Below are positions 43,260-50,597 of a DNA stretch of 64,000 nucleotides, in pieces. Position numbers and translations under genes: made by a program. Position 1 is the stretch's first letter. Each line of letters opens with the position of its first letter. The notes under the pieces were generated by a model. That model saw only the letters and a program-made list of their open reading frames with translations. It was not told where the DNA came from and searched no databases. Origin of the DNA: Franzmannia qiaohouensis (GTDB taxonomy: Bacteria > Pseudomonadota > Gammaproteobacteria > Pseudomonadales > Halomonadaceae); assembly GCF_031451695.1 (NCBI RefSeq), contig NZ_JARWAM010000007.1:237195-301194 (forward strand), read 5' to 3'.

Positions 43260-43928
43260 TCAGTGACGATGCGGGTCATTGGCCGTCGGCAGCCGCCCAA
43301 GAAAGGCCTGATAGTCGCGATCATGGTCGACCCGCCGCTTGAGGGCCAGCAGCTCGACCACCGCATTCATGGCATCGTCGATGCGCAGGTCCAGCGGCAG
43401 CCCGCCCGGCGCCCGCACCCTGAGTGCCGCCGAGCGCGTGCCGCGGGCGTCGCCACCGGCGTCGCAGCCGGCGTTCAGCGCCGCTAGCAGCGCAGCGTCC
43501 AGGTTGTCGGCGTTTGCGCGGCTACGCCGATACGCCTCCATCATCAGCGTTCCGACCCGATCACTTGCCAGCATGTTGCCGGCTACCACCACGCCCGGCT
43601 CGCGCAGTAGCGCGACCACCGGCACGTTGTGTTCACCGCTCCAGCCGGCGCTCCGGCCCCGGGCATCCATCAGCGCGATCTGTCGCCAGGCGGCGCCCCG
43701 GTCGTCACGCTGGAGCGCTTCCACCACCGCCTCTACCGACATGCCGTCAGCCAGCGCCGCCAGGCCCTGTTCGGCGGCCAGTACATTGGTGCTGTATCCC
43801 TGGGTGATTGCTGCTCCAACCCCGGCACGCAGATGCGGCACGAAGGCACCCAGTGCCGGACCGCCGGTGGCGCAGGCGATGCCGTGGGCACCGCTGGCGT
43901 AGTCATATCCGATAATGCTGTAGGTCAT
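43260..43928 (-). CDS. DUF1028 family (Ntn-hydrolase-like) protein
   Basis: A 222-residue soluble protein. The N-terminal MTYSIIGYDYASGAHGIACAT, ALGAFVPHLRAGVGAAITQG, and the later GRSAGWSGEHNVPVVALL and GVVVAGNML stretches are those of DUF1028, a family with an Ntn-hydrolase fold in solved structures and no firmly established substrate. The ATG at 43928 has a GAGGGGG SD, so the longer frame to 44060 is not used. It is divergent from the peptide-type ABC operon; such linkage suggests a role in processing an imported peptide or amide. Confidence 0.88.
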   Translation of the reverse strand: MTYSIIGYDYASGAHGIACATGGPALGAFVPHLRAGVGAAITQGYSTNVLAAEQGLAALADGMSVEAVVEALQRDDRGAAWRQIALMDARGRSAGWSGEHNVPVVALLREPGVVVAGNMLASDRVGTLMMEAYRRSRANADNLDAALLAALNAGCDAGGDARGTRSAALRVRAPGGLPLDLRIDDAMNAVVELLALKRRVDHDRDYQAFLGRLPTANDPHRH

Positions 43929-44131
43929 TGCATACCCCCTCGACTCTGCATTACTTGTGGCGTTGGTAGCGCCCAGGGACGGGTTTACAGCGCCTCCTCG
44001 CAGGCCTGTCCCCGGATCAGTCCCGGGCGACCAGCTGTGGGTGCCCCTCTTGCTCGGCAAATCCCCATATCCACCTGCCTCGCCTCGCCACTTGCATCAC
44101 GCTCTCGCCTATGCCATACCTAATTAGAGAG

Positions 44132-44147
44132 ATTTATCATGATAAAT
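44132..44147. promoter_or_regulatory. 16-bp perfect palindrome, candidate operator
   Basis: ATTTATCATGATAAAT is a perfect palindrome in the divergent region between the DUF1028 gene and the ABC operon, 68 bp before the ABC operon's first start. It is AT-rich against a high-GC background, as expected of an operator. The GntR regulator at the end of the operon is the obvious candidate to bind it; this is inference. Confidence 0.5.
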
Positions 44148-44215
44148 ACAAAACACCTTCAGCGTAGCCGCTTGTGCTCACCCACGACAACCTCAACAAC
44201 ATCAGGAGAGGCACG

Positions 44216-45793
44216 ATGATTCGCTCCCTCGCACTGCCCAAGGGCCTGGGGCTATCGGCCCTGGCAATCGCCGTGGCCGGCTTGAGCGCCCCGCTCGCCG
44301 CCCAGACCCCGCCCAACGTGCTGGTGGTCGGCCAGATCGCCGAGCCGCAGTCGCTGGACCCGGCCCAGGTCACCGCGGTCAACGACTTCCGCATCATGAT
44401 GAACATGTACGACGGCCTGGTGCGCTACGCCGACGGCACCCTCGAGGTCGAGCCGGCGCTGGCCAGCGAGTGGCAGATCAGTGACGACGGCACCGTCTAC
44501 ACCTTCACCCTGCGCGACGACGTCAGCTTCCATGACGGCAGCGCCTTCGACGCCGAAGCCGTGGTGTTTCACTTCGAGCGCATGCTCGACGAGGAGCACC
44601 CCTACCACGACACCGGCTCCTTCCCGCTGGCGTTCTTCTTCGAGGCCATCGACAGCGTCGTGGCCAGCGGCGAGCACGAGGTGACCTTCACCCTCGACGA
44701 GCCCTATGCGCCCTTCCTCTCCAACCTCGCCTACCCCACCGGCCTGATCGTCTCACCGGCGGCGGTGGAGGAGCACGGCGAGGACTTCGGCCGCAACCCC
44801 TCGGGCACCGGGCCCTTCCAGTTCGAGGAGTGGCAGAGCAACAGCCGCGTGGTGGCAAGCGCCAACCCCGACTACTGGGACGGCGCGCCGGCGCTGGAGG
44901 CGGTGGTATTTCGGCCGATCACCGATGCCAACACCCGGGTCGCCGAGATGATGGCTGGCGGTATCGACCTGATGGTCGAGGTGCCACCGGACAACGTCGC
45001 CCAGTTCGCCGAGGACCCGATGTACCAGGTGTCCGAACAGGCCGGCCCGCACCTGTGGTTCCTGATCCTCAATACCAAGGAGGGCCCCTTCGCCGAGCGC
45101 AGCATGCGCCAGGCGATCAACTACGCCATCGACAAGGAGTCGCTGGTCGACAACATCCTCGAGGGCACCGCCACGGTAGCCGCCGGCCCGATTCCGCCGG
45201 CCTTCGAGTGGGCCTACAACGAGGAGCTCGAGCCCTACCCCTATGACCCGGAGCGCGCCCGCGAGCTGATCGCCGAGGCCGGTCATGAGGGCGCCGAGCT
45301 TACCTTTTATGTCACCGAGGGCGGCTCGGGGATGCTCGACCCGATCCCCATGGGCGCGGCGATCCAGGCCGACCTGGCCGATGTCGGCCTCGACGTCAGC
45401 ATCGAGACCTACGAGTGGAACACCTTCCTCGGCGAGGTCAACCCGGGCCTCGAAGGCAAGGCCGACATGGCGCAGATGGCGTGGATGACCAACGACCCGG
45501 ACACCCTGCCGTTCCTGGCCCTGCGCAGCGAGGCCATGCCCGACCAGGGCGGCTTCAACTCCGGCTACTACAGCAATCCGGAGGTCGACGCGCTGCTCGA
45601 GCAGGCCCGCCGCAGCGTCGACCAGGACGAGCGTGCTGCGTTGTACAAGGAGATGCAGGCCATTGTCCACGAGGACGCGCCCTGGGCCTTCATCGCCAAC
45701 TGGCAGCAGAACGCGGTGTCCAGCGCCGCGGTGGAGGGCTTCCGCCTGCAGCCGTCGTTCTTCCTGCTGCTCCACGAGGTCAGCAAGCCGTAA
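44216..45793 (+). CDS. Peptide/opine-type ABC transporter binding protein (SBP family 5)
   Basis: A 525-residue secreted binding protein. Signal peptide (residues about 1-29, ending SAPLAAQ). The family 5 domain shows LVVGQIAEPQSLDPAQVTAVNDFRIMMNMYDGLVRY, LRDDVSFHDGSAFDAEAVVFHFERML, and NPSGTGPFQFEEWQ. Relatives bind dipeptides, oligopeptides, glutathione or nickel complexes; the ligand here is not readable. The ATG at 44216 follows AGGAGAGG. First gene of a five-gene operon. Confidence 0.9.
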   Translation: MIRSLALPKGLGLSALAIAVAGLSAPLAAQTPPNVLVVGQIAEPQSLDPAQVTAVNDFRIMMNMYDGLVRYADGTLEVEPALASEWQISDDGTVYTFTLRDDVSFHDGSAFDAEAVVFHFERMLDEEHPYHDTGSFPLAFFFEAIDSVVASGEHEVTFTLDEPYAPFLSNLAYPTGLIVSPAAVEEHGEDFGRNPSGTGPFQFEEWQSNSRVVASANPDYWDGAPALEAVVFRPITDANTRVAEMMAGGIDLMVEVPPDNVAQFAEDPMYQVSEQAGPHLWFLILNTKEGPFAERSMRQAINYAIDKESLVDNILEGTATVAAGPIPPAFEWAYNEELEPYPYDPERARELIAEAGHEGAELTFYVTEGGSGMLDPIPMGAAIQADLADVGLDVSIETYEWNTFLGEVNPGLEGKADMAQMAWMTNDPDTLPFLALRSEAMPDQGGFNSGYYSNPEVDALLEQARRSVDQDERAALYKEMQAIVHEDAPWAFIANWQQNAVSSAAVEGFRLQPSFFLLLHEVSKP

Positions 45794-45853
45794 GCACGCC
45801 GAGCCCCGGGCAGGCACGCCTGCCCGGAGGCCTACGCCAAGCGGAGTGATGAC

Positions 45854-46801
45854 ATGCATCTCTACGTACTGCGCCGCCTGCTGATGACGGTGCCGGTGCT
45901 GCTGGGGCTGACGGTGATCGTGTTTTTGATCATGTCGCTGATCCCCGGTGACCCGGCGCTGGCCATCCTTGGCTCCTATGCCACGCCGGAGAACCTGGCG
46001 CGGCTGCGCGCCAACCTCGGCCTCGACCTCAGCCTGCCGCAGCAGTACTGGGTGTGGCTGACCAATATCCTGCAGGGCGACTTCGGGCGCTCCTACCACC
46101 TCAACCGGCCGGTACTCGACGAGGTGCTGGAGCGCTTCGGCGCGACCCTGATCCTGGCCGGCACCTCACTGGCGCTGTGCGTGGTGATCGGCGTGATTGC
46201 CGGCATCGTCTCGGCGGTGCGCCAGTACGGTTGGGCCGATCGCATCATCACCCTGCTGGTGCTGATCGGTATCTCGGTGCCGGCCTTCTGGCTGGGCATG
46301 CTGATGATTCTGCTGTTCTCGGTGGAGCTGCGCTGGTTTCCGGTCAGCGGCATGTACTCGATCTACGGCGGCGGCGACCTGCCCGACCTGCTGCGTCACC
46401 TGGTATTGCCGGCCATTGCCCTGGCGGTAGTGGCAGCCGGGGTGATCGCGCGACTGACCCGTTCCAACATGCTCGAGGTGCTGCGCCAGGACTATATTCG
46501 CACCGCCCGCGCCAAGGGCCTCGACGAGAATCGCGTGATCCTCGGCCACGCCTTCAAGGTGGCACTGGTCAACCTGATCCCAGTGATCGGCGTGCAGGCC
46601 GGCTTCGTGATCGGCGGTGCGGTGTACATCGAGACGGTGTTCCAGTGGCCCGGCATCGGCCGCATGCTGGTCACCGCCATCTCGACCCGTGACATCCTGC
46701 TGGTCCAGGGCGGCGTGCTGGTGGTGGCCGCCAGCTACGTGCTGTTCAACCTATGCGCCGACCTGCTGCAGTACTGGCTCGACCCGAGGATCAAGGCATG
46801 A
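45854..46801 (+). CDS. Peptide-type ABC transporter permease (DppB/GsiC-like)
   Basis: A 315-residue permease with six helices. The DppB-type N-terminus MHLYVLRRLLMTVPVLLGLTVIVFLIMSLIPGDPA and the EAA loop (YIRTARAKGLDENRVILGHAFKVALVNLIPV) are clear. Its stop overlaps the next gene's start (ATGATG at 46798), so the two are coupled. Confidence 0.95.
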   Translation: MHLYVLRRLLMTVPVLLGLTVIVFLIMSLIPGDPALAILGSYATPENLARLRANLGLDLSLPQQYWVWLTNILQGDFGRSYHLNRPVLDEVLERFGATLILAGTSLALCVVIGVIAGIVSAVRQYGWADRIITLLVLIGISVPAFWLGMLMILLFSVELRWFPVSGMYSIYGGGDLPDLLRHLVLPAIALAVVAAGVIARLTRSNMLEVLRQDYIRTARAKGLDENRVILGHAFKVALVNLIPVIGVQAGFVIGGAVYIETVFQWPGIGRMLVTAISTRDILLVQGGVLVVAASYVLFNLCADLLQYWLDPRIKA

Positions 46802-48714
46802 TGGCATTCCTCAAACTGCTGGCGCGCAACCGCCTGGCGGCATTCGGTGGCCTGCTGCTGCTGGCCCTGGTGGTGCTGGCGCTGGTCACCCCGCTGCTGC
46901 CGCTGCTCGAGCCCAACGCCACCAATCCCGCCAACCGCCTGCAGCCACCGCTCTCCGAGGGCCACTGGCTGGGTACCGACCAGCTCGGTCGCGATATTCT
47001 CTCGCGGCTGCTGTGGGGCCTGCGGGTCAGCCTGGCGGTGGGCATCGCCGCCTCGCTGGTGGCGGCCTTCATCGGCTCGCTGATCGGGCTGGTGTCGGGC
47101 TACTTCGGCGGGCGCACCGACAACGTACTGATGCGCGGCATCGACATGCTGATGGCGTTTCCCTACATCCTGCTGGCGCTGGCCATCGTCGCGGTGCTGG
47201 GGCCGGGGCTGATGAACGCCCTCTACGCCATTGCCATCGTCAATATCCCATTCTTCGCACGTAATATCCGCGGCGCCACGGTGAGCATCGCGCATCGCGA
47301 GTTCGTCGACGCCGCACGGCTGTCGGGCAAGGGCGACCTGCGCATCCTGCTCAGCGAGATACTGCCCAACGTGCTGCCGGTGATCGTCATCACCCTCTCC
47401 ACCACGGTGGGCTGGATGATCCTCGAGACCGCCGGGCTGAGCTTCCTCGGCCTCGGCGCCCAGCCGCCCCAGGCCGACCTCGGTTCGATGCTCGGCGAGG
47501 GCCGGCGCATGATCATCAACGCCCCGCATGTCGCCACCCTGCCGGGGATCGCGATCTTCCTGCTGGTGATGAGCATCAACCTGCTCGGCGACGGCGTGCG
47601 CGACGCCCTCGACCCGCGCCTCAAGTCCGGCGCGCTGTCGCGCCCGGCGCCGCAGACCCGCCTGCGCCGTCGGCGCCACGCCAAGGTCGATGACGCGGTA
47701 CACGTGCCCGGCCAGGCACCGGCGCTGCTCGAGGTCGACGGCCTGCACACCGATTTCGAGGTCGGCCGCGACACCTACCGTGCCGTCAACGGCGTGAGCT
47801 TCGCCCTCCAGCCCAACGAGTGCCTGGGACTGGTCGGCGAATCGGGCTCCGGCAAGTCGGTCACCGCGCTGTCGCTGCTCGGCCTGGTGGCCTCGCCGCC
47901 GGGGGTGATCAGCGGCGGGCGCGTCGAGTTCGAGGGTCGCGACCTGCTCGACCTTGGCATCCGTGAGCTGCGCAAGGTGCGCGGCAATCAGGTGGCCTAC
48001 GTGTTCCAGGATCCGCTCTCGACCCTGCATCCGCTGATCAAGGTCGGCGAGCAGCTGGTCGAGGCGATTCGCACCCATCAGCCGCTGTCGCGCCAGGCCG
48101 CCCACGAGCGTGCCGTGGCGCTGCTCGGCCAGGTGCGGATCCCCAACCCCGAGCGCCGCGCGGCCCAGTACCCCCACGAGCTGTCCGGCGGCATGCGCCA
48201 GCGGGTCGGTATCGCCATGGCGCTGGCCAATGACCCGCAGCTGATCATCGCCGACGAACCTACCACGGCGCTGGACGTCACGGTTCAGGCGCAGATCCTG
48301 GCCCTGCTCAAGCGACTGCGCGAGTCGCAGGGCACCGCGGTGCTGTTCATCACCCACGATTTCGGCGTGGTGTCGCAGATCTGCGACCGCGTGGCGGTGA
48401 TGTACGCCGGCCGCATCGTCGAGGTAGGTCCCACGCAGGAACTGTTGGCCAATCCGCGCCACCCCTACACCCGGCGGCTGATCGACTGCGTACCCCGCCT
48501 CGGCGACCCCGACCACGAGCCGGCGGCGATTCCCGGCCTGCCACCGGCGGCCAACGCCCTGCCAGAAGGCTGCGCCTTCGCCGAGCGCTGCGACCTGGCC
48601 GAGCCGCGCTGCCGCGAGGGGGACATCGCCCTGATCGCCAGCGACGCCCGGCGCCAGGTGCGCTGCATCAAGCCGCTGGCCAACCGCACCACGACCGGAG
48701 CTGCCCATGCCTGA
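46798..48714 (+). CDS. Fused permease-ATPase of peptide-type ABC transporter (DppC-DppD fusion)
   Basis: A 638-residue fusion. Residues 1-about 285 are a DppC-type permease (GTDQLGRDILSRLLWGLRVSL, the EAA loop FVDAARLSGKGDLRILLSEILPN, GLSFLGLGAQPPQADLG). A basic linker (TRLRRRRHAK) leads to an ATPase domain from about residue 305. Walker A is GESGSGKSVT near residue 346, the signature LSGGMRQR near 461, and Walker B LIIADEPTTALD. The C-terminal oligopeptide/dipeptide-transporter extension has cysteines (GCAFAERCDLAEPRC) typical of DppD. No frameshift or internal stop separates the halves. Such fusions are known but uncommon. Works with the separate ATPase encoded next. Confidence 0.93.
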   Translation: MMAFLKLLARNRLAAFGGLLLLALVVLALVTPLLPLLEPNATNPANRLQPPLSEGHWLGTDQLGRDILSRLLWGLRVSLAVGIAASLVAAFIGSLIGLVSGYFGGRTDNVLMRGIDMLMAFPYILLALAIVAVLGPGLMNALYAIAIVNIPFFARNIRGATVSIAHREFVDAARLSGKGDLRILLSEILPNVLPVIVITLSTTVGWMILETAGLSFLGLGAQPPQADLGSMLGEGRRMIINAPHVATLPGIAIFLLVMSINLLGDGVRDALDPRLKSGALSRPAPQTRLRRRRHAKVDDAVHVPGQAPALLEVDGLHTDFEVGRDTYRAVNGVSFALQPNECLGLVGESGSGKSVTALSLLGLVASPPGVISGGRVEFEGRDLLDLGIRELRKVRGNQVAYVFQDPLSTLHPLIKVGEQLVEAIRTHQPLSRQAAHERAVALLGQVRIPNPERRAAQYPHELSGGMRQRVGIAMALANDPQLIIADEPTTALDVTVQAQILALLKRLRESQGTAVLFITHDFGVVSQICDRVAVMYAGRIVEVGPTQELLANPRHPYTRRLIDCVPRLGDPDHEPAAIPGLPPAANALPEGCAFAERCDLAEPRCREGDIALIASDARRQVRCIKPLANRTTTGAAHA

Positions 48715-49726
48715 ACCGCTGCTCGACATCACCGGGCTGACGCGCACCTTCGGCGGTGGCCGCAGCCTGCTGGGGGTGGCCAAACCGGGCGTACACGCCG
48801 TGCAGGGCGTCGACCTGCAGGTGGCGCGCGGCGAGACCCTGGGCATCGTCGGCGAGTCCGGCTGCGGCAAGTCGACCCTGGCGCGCATGCTGGTCGGGCT
48901 CGACACCCCCACTGCCGGCCAGGTGCGTTTCGCCGGCGAGGACCTGCAAGCCATGCGCCGCCACGATCGTCACGCGCTGTCGCGGCGAATCCAGTACGTC
49001 TTCCAGGACCCGCTCAGTTCGCTCAACCCGCGCATGCGTATCCGCGATATCCTCGCCGCTCCGCTCAAGCACCTGCGCGGCCTCTCGGGCCGGGCGCTGG
49101 ACGCGCGCATCGCCGAGCTACTCGAGGTGGTCAATCTGCGCCCCGAGTTCGTGAGCCGCTATCCCCATGAGTTCTCCGGCGGCCAGGCCCAGCGCATCGG
49201 CATCGCCCGGGCGCTGGCCGCAGAGCCCGAGGTGCTGGTGCTCGACGAGCCGGTCTCGGCACTGGATGTCTCGGTCCAGGCCCAGGTGCTCAAGCTGCTG
49301 CGTCGGCTCAAGGCCGAATTCGACCTCACCTACCTGTTCATCAGCCACGACCTGTCGGTGGTCGAGACCATCAGCCAGCGCATCGCGGTGATGTACTTCG
49401 GACGGGTAGTGGAACAGGCCCCGGCGCGCCTGCTGTTCAGCGAGCCCGCCCACCCCTACACCCGGCTGCTGCTGGGCAGCGCGCCGATACCCGGCGGCCC
49501 GCCCATCGTTGCCGAATCCACGGCCGCCGAACTGCCCGACCCGCTCGACCCGCCCCCCGGCTGCGCCTTCGCACCGCGCTGCCCCAAGGCCCGCGACGCC
49601 TGCCGCCAGGCACCGCCTGCGCTGGACGCACTTGGCCAACATTCGCATCGTGCCGCCTGCCTGTACCCCGAGCGGGGGCCGTGGCAGGCTAGCGCCTCGA
49701 TCAACGCCACTCCGGAAGCGCCATGA
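48707..49726 (+). CDS. Peptide-type ABC transporter ATPase (DppF-like)
   Basis: A 339-residue ATPase. Walker A GESGCGKSTLARML, signature FSGGQAQRIGI, and Walker B VLVLDEPVSALD are intact, with the C-terminal GCAFAPRCPKARDAC cysteine extension of the DppF/OppF class. Its start overlaps the fusion gene's stop by a few bases and its stop overlaps the regulator start (ATGA), so the whole operon appears translationally coupled. Confidence 0.95.
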   Translation: MPEPLLDITGLTRTFGGGRSLLGVAKPGVHAVQGVDLQVARGETLGIVGESGCGKSTLARMLVGLDTPTAGQVRFAGEDLQAMRRHDRHALSRRIQYVFQDPLSSLNPRMRIRDILAAPLKHLRGLSGRALDARIAELLEVVNLRPEFVSRYPHEFSGGQAQRIGIARALAAEPEVLVLDEPVSALDVSVQAQVLKLLRRLKAEFDLTYLFISHDLSVVETISQRIAVMYFGRVVEQAPARLLFSEPAHPYTRLLLGSAPIPGGPPIVAESTAAELPDPLDPPPGCAFAPRCPKARDACRQAPPALDALGQHSHRAACLYPERGPWQASASINATPEAP

Positions 49727-50559
49727 ATTCGTCATCGCCCGCCGCTGCTCCGCGCCGCAAGCGCACCCATGCCATCGCCGAGGCGCTCAAGGACTATATC
49801 GCCGAGCATGGCCTGACGCCCGGCGAGCGACTGCCCCAGGAGCAGCATCTGATCGATGCCCTGGGCGCCTCCAAGGGCACCATTCGCGAGGCGATGCGCG
49901 CCCTCGAGGCACAGGGCCTGATCCAGACCCGTACCGGACCCAAGGGCGGCGCCTTTATCGCCGAGGTCAGCGCCGACCGCAGCATGGAGCTGCTCGGCAA
50001 CTACTTCTTCTTTCGTCCGCCGACCATTCACGACATCTACGAGGTACGCAAGCAACTCGAGCCGGCGCTGGTGGCGAGCATCGCCGGCCGGCTCGACGCC
50101 GCGGCCTTCGCCGGCCTGGAGGCAGTGATGGCCTACTACGACCACCCTCCGGCCACCCTCGAGGAGGAGCACACCCAGCGTCACAAGGAGCTCGAATTCC
50201 ACCTGCTGCTGGTCGAGCACTGCCCCAATCCGCTGCTGGCGCTGATGTGTCGCTACCCGATTCGGCTACTGATGAACCACACCGTCTGCCAGCGCATCTA
50301 TCAGCATCCCTACCCGGAGCTGCGCCAGCGCGGCCACGACTACCAGCAGCAGTTGATCGCCGCGCTGCGCGACGCTGACGCCGAGCGCGCCAGCCGCGTC
50401 ATGGCCGAGCATATGCGTGCCGCCCAGGCGCTGATGGAAGCCCGCGAGGCGATGCTGGAGAAGACCTTCTTCAAGGCCGAGGGAGCGGCCAGCGCACCGA
50501 GCCGCGAATACCTGGCGCTGCAGGGCCACTGGCCGGGCAAGTCAGCGCCCGGCACTTAG
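49723..50559 (+). CDS. GntR-family regulator (FadR/FCD subfamily)
   Basis: A 278-residue transcription factor. The N-terminal GntR winged helix reads AEALKDYIAEHGLTPGERLPQE, ALGASKGTIREAMRALEAQGLIQTRTGPKGG. An all-helical FCD ligand domain follows (PPTIHDIYEVRKQLEPALVASIAGRL, RHKELEFHLLLVEHCPNPLL, and the metal-site histidine-containing RVMAEHMRAAQ). Its gene is the last of the transporter operon, suggesting autoregulation by the transported compound or a product. The 16-bp palindrome upstream of the operon is a candidate site. Confidence 0.9.
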   Translation: MNSSSPAAAPRRKRTHAIAEALKDYIAEHGLTPGERLPQEQHLIDALGASKGTIREAMRALEAQGLIQTRTGPKGGAFIAEVSADRSMELLGNYFFFRPPTIHDIYEVRKQLEPALVASIAGRLDAAAFAGLEAVMAYYDHPPATLEEEHTQRHKELEFHLLLVEHCPNPLLALMCRYPIRLLMNHTVCQRIYQHPYPELRQRGHDYQQQLIAALRDADAERASRVMAEHMRAAQALMEAREAMLEKTFFKAEGAASAPSREYLALQGHWPGKSAPGT

Positions 50560-50597
50560 CGGTATCCGATATCGCATCTCCCTAGGCAGGGCGGCGT

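Noticed and set aside
46735..48954. Long minus-strand open frame (739 codons) opposite the ABC permease-ATPase fusion
   Set aside because: The composition is antisense-like and unrelated to any fold; the plus strand encodes intact ABC motifs throughout.
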